From an uncultured Gammaproteobacteria bacterium (GTDB lineage Bacteria > Pseudomonadota > Gammaproteobacteria > DRJJ01), in assembly GCA_947258795.1 (NCBI GenBank), contig CAMYJU010000010.1:1-38025 (forward strand): a stretch of DNA of 38,025 nt. Direction: 5' to 3'. The notes beneath the pieces are model-generated. The model searched no databases. It was not told the origin of the DNA and saw only the letters and a program-made list of their open reading frames with translations. The position numbers and the translations under genes are program-made. This document shows positions 8,149-16,277 of the stretch, piece by piece. Position 1 is the stretch's first letter; each line of letters begins with the position of its first letter.

Positions 8149-9063
8149 ATGACACAATTGAAGAACCCACTGTCCTGGCCACCGGAAGCTGCACAATATC
8201 CGGACGATGCCGTACGTGCCTTTGCTGCGCCCGGCAGCAACCTGGTGCTGGACTTCCACGGCGATCCAGCGACAGCAGGCCTTGCACTGTTTTCAGATGG
8301 CAACCATCACATGGCGCTGGAAGCATCTGTGCGCGCCTTCCTTGCCGCCAACCCGGAAGTGGGTGACGTGTTCTATACCACCACACCGCCAATGCCACTG
8401 GTAGATGCATTAAAGGGCGACGGCCTGGTGTTGGGTAACCTGCGCATCAGCCGCAAGCCCGATGTATTTATCGGACCTGGCAACATTCTGGATGGCCTGG
8501 TAGACGCTGGCTTCATGACCAGGCATGTGCCGTTCGCCGAAAGCCGGGGCAATGTCATCCTGGTGCGCAAAGGCAATCCGAAGGGCATCACTTCTGTCAC
8601 GGACCTGTTGTCCGACGATGTTATCGTAGCATGCTCTAACCCGGTGACGGAAAAGGCCAGCTATGTGGTTTACGAGGAAGCGGCCAGGAACCTGGCTAAA
8701 GAAGCCGGTACGGACGTAGACGCGATCGTAGCAAAACTGTCAACAGCAGGCCCGAATACCGTACATTCGCAAATCATCCACCACCGGGAAGTACCGGAAC
8801 TGATTGCTGCAGGTCACGCAGACGCGGCGGTAATCTACTATCACCTGGCGCTCCGCTATACCCGAATCTTCCCCGAACTATTTGAACTTGTAGATATTGG
8901 GGGAGTACTTTCAGAACAATCCTCAATCAAGGACCCCACAACCCGCTACCACATCGGGCTCGTCGCAGACGGTGGTAAATGGGGTGAGGATTTCGTTTCG
9001 TTCATGCAAGGCAATACGGTGCAGCAGCTATATGAAGAGAACGGGCTTGTGCGCCTGTGTTGA
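8149..9063 (+). CDS. Substrate-binding-protein-like (PBP-fold) protein without signal peptide
   Basis: This 304-residue protein has the character of an ABC-type, molybdate-binding-like (ModA-like) solute-binding domain. It shows FLAANPEVGDVFYTTTPPMP, NLRISRKPDVFIGPGN, a GNVILVRKGNPKGITSVTDL segment and AAGHADAAVIYYHLALRYTR, in the order seen in type-2 periplasmic-binding folds. Unlike most such proteins there is no N-terminal signal sequence, so it is probably cytoplasmic or uses an unrecognised start. No ATP-binding or permease gene lies nearby. It stands divergent from the tct operon, with AAGG about seven bases before the ATG. The fold assignment is moderately secure. Ligand and role (sensor, chaperone or stray binding protein) are open. 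Confidence 0.65.
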   Translation: MTQLKNPLSWPPEAAQYPDDAVRAFAAPGSNLVLDFHGDPATAGLALFSDGNHHMALEASVRAFLAANPEVGDVFYTTTPPMPLVDALKGDGLVLGNLRISRKPDVFIGPGNILDGLVDAGFMTRHVPFAESRGNVILVRKGNPKGITSVTDLLSDDVIVACSNPVTEKASYVVYEEAARNLAKEAGTDVDAIVAKLSTAGPNTVHSQIIHHREVPELIAAGHADAAVIYYHLALRYTRIFPELFELVDIGGVLSEQSSIKDPTTRYHIGLVADGGKWGEDFVSFMQGNTVQQLYEENGLVRLC

Positions 9064-9095
9064 AACTATATTAATACGTATTAACAACCTTGAAT

Positions 9096-9230
9096 ATGTT
9101 AGAAGAATTTTTCAGCTCAAGTTTACCAATTGTAATCACCGCGATAGGCGGTGTCATTGCTTACGCTGTTCAGAAATCTATAGATCGTCGCAGTACTATT
9201 GCATCTATGCGTCGTGATTTTTATTGTTGA
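9096..9230 (+). CDS. Small membrane protein or truncated gene
   Basis: This 44-residue frame has one hydrophobic helix (PIVITAIGGVIAYAV) followed by a basic segment, QKSIDRRSTIASMRRDFY, and an abrupt stop. The helix-then-RR pattern resembles the N-terminus of longer uncharacterised single-pass proteins in which a soluble domain follows. It may therefore be a 5' fragment, though a genuine small protein is also possible. It lies in the short gap between the binding-protein-like gene and the TauE/SafE gene and has a weak ribosome binding site. Confidence 0.35.
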   Translation: MLEEFFSSSLPIVITAIGGVIAYAVQKSIDRRSTIASMRRDFYC

Positions 9231-9278
9231 GTTTGTCTTAAACTTCATTATCTGAATCTACCGTCTGTCTGGATACAC

Positions 9279-10046
9279 ATGACTGAACTACTTCTTTCAC
9301 CCTACACAATCGCGTTTCTATTCTTCCTGATCGCGTTTATCTATTCCTCGGTAGGGCTGGGTGGTGGCTCTGCCTATACCGCACTGATGGCGCTACTGGG
9401 CTTCAGTACCCTGGCGATCCCGATGGTTTCTCTCACACTTAACCTGATGGTTACCACGCTAGGCAGCCTGAACTTTATCCGCAAGGGTCACGCAAGACTA
9501 AATCTGATATTACCTTTTCTGGTTACGTCAATACCGATGGCCTACCTGGGCGGTGCAATACACCTGCCCAAAGACTTCTTTTACCTGATCCTGATGATTT
9601 CACTGTGCATTGTGGCCGCGCGCATCTATTTCTGGCCTACAACCAGCATGAAACTGAATATGAGCCGAAAAGGGAAACTGGCCGTTTCCCTGCTAGCCGG
9701 CGCTATATTGGGCTTTGTTGCAGGCACGGTTGGTATTGGTGGCGGTATCTATCTGGTCCCACTGATCCTGGTGCTGGGTCTGGGCACAACCAAGGAGGCA
9801 GCGGCCAGCGGGGCTATCTTTATCTGGGTTAACTCTCTGTTCGGTCTGATATCCAGGCTACAATACAATGCTATCGATTTTTCAGACTATATCCCGCTGA
9901 TCCTTGCCGTGGCTGCCGGAGGGCTGCTCGGCTCTCACCTCGGCTCAAGCCACTATCCTCCACGCACCATGGAGAAAATTCTGGGCGTGATAATTATTCT
10001 GGCGATCATTGCGCTGACCAGGAAACTGTTCGTACACTGGTTTTAA
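9279..10046 (+). CDS. TauE/SafE family membrane permease (putative sulfur-anion exporter)
   Basis: This 255-residue protein has about eight membrane segments and the duplicated glycine-rich motif of the TauE/SafE family: YSSVGLGGGSAYTALMALLG near residue 23 and GFVAGTVGIGGGIYLVPLIL near residue 145. Members export sulfite, sulfoacetate or related organosulfur anions, but many are uncharacterised, so the substrate is not certain. It is plus-strand, with an SLC13 anion transporter about 1 kb downstream. Together they may hint at sulfur-anion handling (inference). It ends in a short charged tail, LTRKLFVHWF. Confidence 0.88.
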   Translation: MTELLLSPYTIAFLFFLIAFIYSSVGLGGGSAYTALMALLGFSTLAIPMVSLTLNLMVTTLGSLNFIRKGHARLNLILPFLVTSIPMAYLGGAIHLPKDFFYLILMISLCIVAARIYFWPTTSMKLNMSRKGKLAVSLLAGAILGFVAGTVGIGGGIYLVPLILVLGLGTTKEAAASGAIFIWVNSLFGLISRLQYNAIDFSDYIPLILAVAAGGLLGSHLGSSHYPPRTMEKILGVIIILAIIALTRKLFVHWF

Positions 10047-10074
10047 TCACATTCCGTTGTTCAATTAGAGCCCA

Positions 10075-10284
10075 ATGTCCAATACCACACCAATTCTGAC
10101 TTCTGATCCAGGCACATATGTATTGGTTTTGCTTTGTAAATCGAGTAAGCACATCCAGGTGGGTCGCTGGGGTTATCTGGATACTCAACCAGGCTATTAT
10201 CTTTATATCGGCAGCGCCTTCGGACCGGGTGGTTTAAAGGCTCGCGTATCCAGACATGCCGGGCCTGCCCAAGACCGGCATTGA
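10075..10284 (+). pseudogene. Truncated GIY-YIG (DUF123-type) protein gene
   Basis: The 69-residue product starts like the DUF123 branch of the GIY-YIG nuclease family: PGTYVLVLLCK, then PGYYLYIGSAFGPGGLKARV and SRH. Family members normally run to about 130-150 residues and continue with a K-H-W-H-I-D-Y-L-type core after the ARVSRH segment. Here the frame stops after QDRH, where a Trp codon would be expected (TGA in place of TGG), and the following bases do not encode the rest of the domain. I therefore read it as a 3'-truncated remnant, though an unusual short protein cannot be excluded. Confidence 0.6.
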
Positions 10285-10442
10285 TTCAGCTCAAAAACAC
10301 GTGATTATTCAATTGTTTTTTACCCGTATGATTTGCTAAGGTGGAAACAGCTTTTTCAGTGCCTGGTATTAGCAGGAACACTGATAACGGGTGATCAGAC
10401 ATATCTGGACAGCGCCCTTACTTTAACGGGGGACTTACCATC

Positions 10443-11006
10443 ATGCTGGATGATATTGTTGTCAAAGATGTATATATAAAGATAGATGACTATCCGCATA
10501 TCCCGGATAGTACGCCGGTCGGTCAGGCCATTCACATCATGCACAATGTGCTGGAAGACAAATCCAAGTTCCGTAACATCCTGGTACTCGATGAAGATAA
10601 TCGCCTGGCAGGCTATCTGTCCCTGCGAGACCTGATCCGTGCGATCGGGCCGGATTATCTACGTAAGGAACGCCCCGATATCAAGGGCCACCAGCCATTC
10701 GAATTTACCGGACTTGACCAGGATATGTCCGCCCTTTCCCTGATATGGCAGGAAGGCTTCATGCTCAAGCTGCAGGATGAACTGAAAAAACCCGCCAAGG
10801 ACTGCATGACCCTGATCGAAGATTATGTAGCACTGGAAGACAATATCGCCAAATGTCTATACCTGATGCTTTTTCACGACGTACTGGTGCTGCCGGTACT
10901 GGATGGTGAACAGGTTGTCGGGGTAATACGTCTGGTTGATCTGTTCGAACTGATCGCAGAAGACGTCGAAGAGGCCTGTTGTCCGGAAGTTAAAGGAGGC
11001 AGGTAA
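10443..11006 (+). CDS. CBS-domain protein paired with an anion transporter
   Basis: This 187-residue cytoplasmic protein has two CBS motifs. The first includes STPVGQAIHIMHNVLED and FRNILVLDEDNRLAGYLSLR near residues 22-60. The second includes DNIAKCLYLMLFHDVLVLPV and DGEQVVGVIRLVDLFE near residues 137-175. CBS pairs bind adenine nucleotides and often gate transporters or enzymes. A GGGGGA lies at a good distance before the ATG. The stop codon overlaps the first base of the SLC13 gene, so the two are translationally coupled. The obvious inference is that this protein senses energy state for that transporter. The intervening region (about residues 65-130) is longer than in a minimal CBS pair and has no recognised domain. 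Confidence 0.8.
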   Translation: MLDDIVVKDVYIKIDDYPHIPDSTPVGQAIHIMHNVLEDKSKFRNILVLDEDNRLAGYLSLRDLIRAIGPDYLRKERPDIKGHQPFEFTGLDQDMSALSLIWQEGFMLKLQDELKKPAKDCMTLIEDYVALEDNIAKCLYLMLFHDVLVLPVLDGEQVVGVIRLVDLFELIAEDVEEACCPEVKGGR

Positions 11007-12511
11007 TGCCAGAGCCTTCAGAACAAAACCCGCAACATAAAAACATCCAGATCACGCTTACCCTTCCGATTACCAAACCGGACCTGAAACGTATCATCTT
11101 TATCTTTCTGGGCCTGGGCCTGTTTTTCTGGTTGTATCTGGCCGACCCCTTGCCGGATGCAGTCGACCCGACCGGCAAGCATTTCGCGCTGACACCGGAA
11201 GGCAAGGCGGCTATCGCACTCTTCCTGCTGGCCGGGACCTGGTGGGTATTCGAGGTAGTACCGATCGGCGTAACCAGTCTGGCCATCGGCGTTGTTCAGG
11301 CACTGTTTCTGATCCGGCCTGCCAGTGTCGCGTTCAAGGATTTCATGGACCCTTCCGTATTGTTTATTTTCGGTTCGCTGGTGATCGGCATGGTGTTTAC
11401 CAAGGTCGGTCTATCGCGACGACTGTCCTACAAGATGCTGACGATCGTTGGTGAAAAGACCAGCATGATCTACCTGGGTTGCTTTATCGTGACCGCGGCA
11501 CTTACGCATTTCATGGCACATACCGCTGTGGCCGCAACCATGTTTCCAATCCTGATGGCGATTTACTCACTGTATGGTCATGGTGACAAACCAACCAAAT
11601 TCGGCAAGGGCCTGTTTATCGGCATGGCCTTTGTTGCCGGTGCAGGCAGTATGATCACCCTGCTAGGAGCGGCACGCGGCGCAGTCGCAATCGGCTTTTT
11701 CAATGATATTGTCGAACGCAATGTCTCCTTCTTCGAGCTAAGCTATTACATGTTCCCGATCGGCTGGATAATGGTGTTCCTGTGCTGGTTATTGATAATG
11801 ATCATGTTCAAACCGGAAAAATCCGAGATTCCCGGTCTACGCGATAAGGCCAAACGCCTTTACAAGGAGGCCGGACCGATCACTCGCGACGAAATCTTTG
11901 TCGCGCTGGTGGTACTGGCGGTGATTGTCACCCTGTCACTGAAATCCTTTATCCCTGCGATGGCCTTTATCGACAAGACCTCGGTAATACTACTGTCCAC
12001 GATCATTTTCTTTATGTTCAGGATACTGACGATCAAGGAACTGGAACAGATACCCTGGAACATCATTCTACTGTTTGCCGGCGCGATGAGCATAGGCTTC
12101 TGCCTGTGGGAAACCGGTGCCGCGAAATGGCTGGCGATTAACTGGCTGGCCATGTTCAAGGAGGCCAACTGGTTTATTTTTGTACTTGGTATTTCCTTCT
12201 TTGTTATGGTCATGACCAACTTCATCATGAACGTGGCCGCAATCGCTATTTCGCTACCAGTAGCACTGGTGATTGCTCCCTATCTGGGTGTGGCGCCGGA
12301 ACTGGTACTGTTTTCGTCTTTGATTGTATCGGCCTGCCCGTTCCTGTTACTGGTCGGTGCCGCACCGAATGCGATTGCCTATGACTCCAAACAATTCACA
12401 ACCGGGCAATTTTTCATGGCCGGGATTCCGGGTAGTATCGTGTTAATGGCCGTTACTGCGCTTGCGGTCGGTATTATCTGGCCGCTGATGGGCATGCCAA
12501 TTACACACTAA
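11006..12511 (+). CDS. SLC13/DASS family sodium:anion symporter
   Basis: This 501-residue protein has about eleven to thirteen membrane segments. It matches the divalent-anion:Na+ symporter architecture, with an N-terminal WWVFEVVPIGVTSLAIGVVQ segment near residue 77, an FGSLVIGMVF stretch, ALTHFMAHTAVAATMFPI near residue 165, and a second-half ILLFAGAMSIGFCLWETGAA followed by MTNFIMNVAAIAISLPVA. These correspond to the paired S-N-T-like substrate/Na+ sites of the family, although the canonical SNT is replaced by AHT in the first and TNF in the second. Possible substrates are sulfate, dicarboxylates or other anions. The upstream CBS gene overlaps it by one base, giving a regulator-transporter pair. 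Confidence 0.88.
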   Translation: MPEPSEQNPQHKNIQITLTLPITKPDLKRIIFIFLGLGLFFWLYLADPLPDAVDPTGKHFALTPEGKAAIALFLLAGTWWVFEVVPIGVTSLAIGVVQALFLIRPASVAFKDFMDPSVLFIFGSLVIGMVFTKVGLSRRLSYKMLTIVGEKTSMIYLGCFIVTAALTHFMAHTAVAATMFPILMAIYSLYGHGDKPTKFGKGLFIGMAFVAGAGSMITLLGAARGAVAIGFFNDIVERNVSFFELSYYMFPIGWIMVFLCWLLIMIMFKPEKSEIPGLRDKAKRLYKEAGPITRDEIFVALVVLAVIVTLSLKSFIPAMAFIDKTSVILLSTIIFFMFRILTIKELEQIPWNIILLFAGAMSIGFCLWETGAAKWLAINWLAMFKEANWFIFVLGISFFVMVMTNFIMNVAAIAISLPVALVIAPYLGVAPELVLFSSLIVSACPFLLLVGAAPNAIAYDSKQFTTGQFFMAGIPGSIVLMAVTALAVGIIWPLMGMPITH

Positions 12512-12565
12512 ATTCAAATACAAAATCTGTTATGCTATTCCGACTATCACCACAGCATAACGAGA

Positions 12566-13207
12566 ATGAGCATGATAAAAACCACACTTTATATTCTCAC
12601 CTGTTTGACTATCGTGGGTACTGCTGTTGCCGGGCCCAGGCTAAAAAATACTGAGCCACCTCAAACCTATATCCTGACCATCGACGGCGCGGCTCATGAA
12701 ATTACTGCCGGAAATCCACACAAGATAGATATTTCAGGCAAAACGCATCAGCTTACACTTAACAAGGGCCAGACCCGAAAATTCAACCATGCCGGCGTCA
12801 GCTTCGAATTTAATTCGGCGCTGCATTATTCCTATGAAGCACTGTCACCGCAAATCGATCACTGGTCTCTGGATGGCAACAATGCGGTGATCATGGTGCA
12901 ACAATACCGGGTGAATGTATCCTTCAACGAAATTTTGCAGTCCTACCAGGACCAGTATAAGCAAATGAAGGCCGCTACAGACGTATCTGATGCCAGTCTG
13001 AATATTGGCGGAAAAAATAAAACCGGTAAGCGTCTTCTGGTAAATCTTGGTGAATTCAAGACCGATCAGAGAATTTATTATTTCAGTGATAAGGGCAACG
13101 TAATTGTTATCGTGTTGCAGGATACCTTGACTGATGCAGGCAACAATACGGATGAGTTCAGAAATATGCGCGAGTTATTTCAAAAAACGCTGTCAGTTAA
13201 ATTTTAA
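12566..13207 (+). CDS. Secreted hypothetical protein
   Basis: This 213-residue protein has a clear signal peptide (SMIKTTLYILTCLTIVGTA, likely cleaved at AVAG near residue 22). The mature part is beta-rich, with repeated short strands (YILTIDGAAHEITAG, HKIDISGKTHQLTLNKGQTR), then a helical segment around SFNEILQSYQDQYKQMKAAT. No cysteines or known motifs are visible, and I do not recognise the family. It stands alone, 54 bases after the SLC13 gene. Two in-frame ATGs lie six bases apart, and the first has AACGAG before it. A periplasmic location is likely and the function is unknown. Confidence 0.7.
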   Translation: MSMIKTTLYILTCLTIVGTAVAGPRLKNTEPPQTYILTIDGAAHEITAGNPHKIDISGKTHQLTLNKGQTRKFNHAGVSFEFNSALHYSYEALSPQIDHWSLDGNNAVIMVQQYRVNVSFNEILQSYQDQYKQMKAATDVSDASLNIGGKNKTGKRLLVNLGEFKTDQRIYYFSDKGNVIVIVLQDTLTDAGNNTDEFRNMRELFQKTLSVKF

Positions 13208-13363
13208 TAGGCCATACACAGGGTCATATTCTGCGCATCAAGACACCAATATGGCGATTACCGCCGCAGCCCAGCCACCCTGCATCCAGATAATTCATCA
13301 ATTCCATGTCATATCTGATAGGCTATCCGGGCTAAAATCACAACAACAAACAGGTCTCAGATA

Positions 13364-14713
13364 GTGTCCACTATTGAACAGGAAGTCGCAGACGCACCAG
13401 CCCCGGTCTCATTCACGGAAGCTTTTCTCTATTGGCTAAAACTGGGTTTTATCAGTTTTGGTGGGCCGGCAGGCCAGATCAGCATGATGCACCAGGAGCT
13501 GGTTGAAAAACGCCGCTGGATATCCGAGCATCGGTTTTTGCACGCATTGAATTACACAATGGTACTACCCGGACCGGAGGCCCAGCAACTGGCCACCTAC
13601 ATCGGCTGGCTCATGCACGGCGTTTGGGGAGGCATCATGGCCGGGGTGCTATTTGTTTTACCTTCCCTGTTCATCCTGATCGCACTGACCTGGGTCTACC
13701 TGGCTTATGGAAACCTGCCAACGGTTGAAGGCATTTTATATGGCATCAAGCCTGCCGTAACAGCGATCGTTGTATTTGCGGCGTATCGTATCGGATCTCG
13801 CGCCCTGAAGAACAACATCTTGCGCCTGATGGCACTGCTGGCCTTTGTCGCCATATTCGCACTGGATGTACCGTTCCCGTATATCGTACTGGCGGCAGGC
13901 ATCATCGGTTTTGTCGGTTCGCATTATGCGCCTGAATATTTCCGCGCCGGCGGCCATCATGCCGAATCAGACAAAGATTATGGACCTGCGCTCATTGACG
14001 ATGATACCCCTGTACCTGAACACGCCCGCTTTAAATGGGTCCGGTTGATTATGTATGCGTTCGTTGGGCTGCTGATTTGGGTAGCGGTAATGACTGCCCT
14101 CGCAGCAAACTATGGCTGGGAAGGCACACTCACCCAGATGGGATGGTTCTTTACTAAGGCGGCACTGGTCACCTTCGGTGGCGCCTATGCGGTATTGCCC
14201 TATGTCTACCAGGGCGGTGTGGAACACTATGCCTGGCTGAGCGGCACGCAGATGATCGATGGCCTGGCCCTGGGTGAAACGACACCTGGCCCACTGATCA
14301 TGGTGGTCGCGTTCGTCGGTTTTGTCGGCGGCTGGACCAGGGAAATCTTTGGCCCCGAACTGTTACCGCTGGCCGGCGCGGCCGGTGCCGGTATCGCCAC
14401 GCTGTTTACCTTCCTGCCCTCTTTCCTGTTCATACTGCTGGGTGGCCCGTCGGTTGAAGCAACCCGGCACGATATCAAGTTCACCGCGCCTTTAACCGGT
14501 ATTACCGCCGCGGTGGTCGGTGTTATTCTGAACCTGGCCGTGTTCTTCGCCTATCATGTGTTATGGCCCGCAGGATTCGACGCCTCGTTCGAATGGGCCG
14601 CGATGGTCATCGGTGCACTGGCCTTTATTGCACTGTTCAGATTAAAAATGGGTATCGTCACCGTAATCGGGATCTGTGCTGCACTGGGTCTTGGCTACTC
14701 CCTGCTTTTATAA
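13364..14713 (+). CDS. chrA: Chromate transporter family protein (ChrA-like, two-domain)
   Basis: This 449-residue membrane protein starts with GTG. It has the two homologous halves of long-chain ChrA proteins. The first opens FTEAFLYWLKLGFISFGGPA near residue 17, followed by HALNYTMVLPGPEAQQLATY. The second has WFFTKAALVTFGGAYAVLPY near residue 261, followed by DGLALGETTPGPLIMVVAFV. The FGG and PGP motifs of both halves are intact. Experimentally studied members extrude chromate, while many genomic ones have unknown substrates. No chrB or chrC gene is nearby, so chromate resistance is not certain. It is followed by 433 bases holding the control region of the hydrogenase operon. Confidence 0.9.
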   Translation: MSTIEQEVADAPAPVSFTEAFLYWLKLGFISFGGPAGQISMMHQELVEKRRWISEHRFLHALNYTMVLPGPEAQQLATYIGWLMHGVWGGIMAGVLFVLPSLFILIALTWVYLAYGNLPTVEGILYGIKPAVTAIVVFAAYRIGSRALKNNILRLMALLAFVAIFALDVPFPYIVLAAGIIGFVGSHYAPEYFRAGGHHAESDKDYGPALIDDDTPVPEHARFKWVRLIMYAFVGLLIWVAVMTALAANYGWEGTLTQMGWFFTKAALVTFGGAYAVLPYVYQGGVEHYAWLSGTQMIDGLALGETTPGPLIMVVAFVGFVGGWTREIFGPELLPLAGAAGAGIATLFTFLPSFLFILLGGPSVEATRHDIKFTAPLTGITAAVVGVILNLAVFFAYHVLWPAGFDASFEWAAMVIGALAFIALFRLKMGIVTVIGICAALGLGYSLLL

Positions 14714-14947
14714 CACAATATTTTTTACAGTAGTGACCAGGGAACTCTATGAGTCCGATCGATATCTAATTTGTTATTGATGGATATTTTCCACTGCAGT
14801 AAATAACCTATGATGGAAAAGAAGCCGTTAACCATATCTGTTAACTCTTCGTGCTCCAGGCGACCATGCCGGCCGCTACATTAAGCCTCGTTTAATAGAA
14901 AAACATCCATATCTATCAAATCACCCTGCATTAACTTCGCCTGTTAT

Positions 14948-14963
14948 CTGTGCATGTGCACAG
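14948..14963. promoter_or_regulatory. Inverted repeat, candidate activator-binding site
   Basis: CTGTGCA-TG-TGCACAG has perfect 7-base arms. It lies about 140-155 bases upstream of the predicted transcription start, the usual position of NtrC-type enhancer sites. HoxA/HupR binding there is inference. Confidence 0.4.
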
Positions 14964-15077
14964 ACTGGTAACCTTATAGCCAGTTTGCCTGTTGATTAGC
15001 CAGATACTTTCCATATGGATTTTGATTCAAGTCAATTTTTTTACATAAGTCATTGAATGACCATGCATTAAGCAACC

Positions 15078-15094
15078 GGGCATGGCTCTTGCAA
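15078..15094 (+). promoter_or_regulatory. Sigma-54 promoter of the hydrogenase operon
   Basis: GGGCAT-GGCTC-TTGCAA matches the sigma-54 consensus TGGCAC-N5-TTGCA, with the invariant GG and GC separated by the required 10 bases. Transcription would start near 15104, about 43 bases before the small-subunit ATG. A sigma-54 activator is encoded in the same locus at 32568. Confidence 0.65.
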
Positions 15095-15146
15095 TAACAC
15101 AACTAAATAACAAACAAGTGGATCATTGCTAACCGGAGGATAACCG

Positions 15147-16268
15147 ATGGCTGAAAACGAATTCGATTTTTCAGGGCTGGAAAAACGTCTGAGTGTCTCT
15201 CGCCGGACGTTTCTGAAATTCTGCGCAGGTGTGGCCGCTTCGCTGGGCCTGCCGGGCCATGCCGCTATGGCCATGGCGGCAGCAGTTGCCGATCCAAAAA
15301 AACGTCCTCCGGTCATCTGGCTGCATGGCCAGGAGTGTACCGGTCCGACCGAGGCCCTGCTGCGTTCCGAGCAACCCAGTCTGGAACACCTGATCCTGGA
15401 CCTGATTTCCCTGGACTATCACCAGACCCTGGATAGCGGCGCCGGCCACCAGGTTGAGGAGATCAAGAAAAAATCCATGCAGGAAAACAAAGGCAAGTAC
15501 CTGCTAGTGATCGAGGGTGCGATACCGGTCAAGGACGATGGCATTTACTGCAAGATCGCCGGTGAGACCATGCTCGACCTGACCCACGAGGCGGCTGAAC
15601 ATGCGGCGGCGATCGTTGCCTATGGCTCCTGTGCCAGCTGGGGCGGTGTGCAGGCGGCCTCGCCGAACCCGACCGGCGCACAGGGTGCGCCGCAAGTCCT
15701 GAAAGGCAAGACCGTGGTCACCATACCCGGCTGTCCGCCCAACCCGGCCAACTTCATTGGCACCGTGCTGTATTTTGTCACCTATGGCAAGCTGCCACCG
15801 ATCGATGAATATGGCCGTCCGAAATGGGCCTATGGTCGCCTGGTTCATGAAAACTGCTACCGCCGTCCGCATTTTGATGCCGGGCGTTTTGCGACCGAAT
15901 TCGGGGACGAGGGACATCGCAAGGGCTGGTGTCTGTACAAGCTCGGCTGCAAGGGTCCGGAGACCTATAACAACTGTCCCAGCCTGGAATACAACAATGT
16001 CGGTGGCAATGTCTGGCCGATCGGTGTCGGTCATCCCTGCTTTGGCTGTTCTGAACAGGGGGTCGGCTTCGAAAAACCGATGTTCAGTCTGTCCAGGGTG
16101 CTGACCCATGCACCGCCGAACATGTTCCCGGAAATCGAATCACGTGAAGACGTCAGCGGCATGTCAACCACCGCCGCGGCACTGACCGGCGCGGCAGTTG
16201 GTGCAGTGGTTGGTGCAACCGCGATGGCGGCCAAAAAGCTGAATGAGAAAGAAGGCGATCAGGACTGA
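15147..16268 (+). CDS. hybO: [NiFe]-hydrogenase small subunit, HybO-like (group 1c), altered proximal-cluster motif
   Basis: This 373-residue electron-transfer subunit of an uptake hydrogenase has a Tat signal, SRRTFLKF (twin Arg at 19-20). It directs the folded heterodimer across the membrane, and a weakly hydrophobic C-terminal segment near residues 335-357 may anchor it. Cluster ligands visible are C64, C162 and C196 (proximal), H234, C237, C262 and C268 (distal), and C277, C298 and C301 (medial [3Fe-4S]). The family motif C-T-G-C is here C-T-G-P: residue 67, the second proximal ligand, is proline (codon CCG at 15345-15347). Motifs such as FDAGRFATEFGDEGHRKGWC closely resemble E. coli HybO. 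GGAGGA precedes the ATG by six bases. It is first gene of the operon, followed by hybA-, hybB- and hybC-like genes. Confidence 0.95.
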   Translation: MAENEFDFSGLEKRLSVSRRTFLKFCAGVAASLGLPGHAAMAMAAAVADPKKRPPVIWLHGQECTGPTEALLRSEQPSLEHLILDLISLDYHQTLDSGAGHQVEEIKKKSMQENKGKYLLVIEGAIPVKDDGIYCKIAGETMLDLTHEAAEHAAAIVAYGSCASWGGVQAASPNPTGAQGAPQVLKGKTVVTIPGCPPNPANFIGTVLYFVTYGKLPPIDEYGRPKWAYGRLVHENCYRRPHFDAGRFATEFGDEGHRKGWCLYKLGCKGPETYNNCPSLEYNNVGGNVWPIGVGHPCFGCSEQGVGFEKPMFSLSRVLTHAPPNMFPEIESREDVSGMSTTAAALTGAAVGAVVGATAMAAKKLNEKEGDQD

Positions 16269-16277
16269 GGGGGCACT

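Larger units (their letters stand above)
14714..15146 (+). promoter_or_regulatory. Control region of the hydrogenase structural operon
   Basis: This 433-base stretch has no gene. It holds a 16-base inverted repeat at 14948-14963 and a sigma-54-type promoter match at 15078-15094. Two GTTAAC palindromes lie at 14827-14832 and 14840-14845, 13 bases apart. An AT-rich, bendable segment lies between the inverted repeat and the promoter, where an IHF-type bend would be expected. No perfect IHF consensus was found. Confidence 0.55.

Noticed and set aside
7871-8410. Minus-strand frame of 179 codons across the divergent intergenic region
   Set aside because: It runs through the coding region of the binding-protein-like gene and AT-rich non-coding DNA, and its product has no family features.
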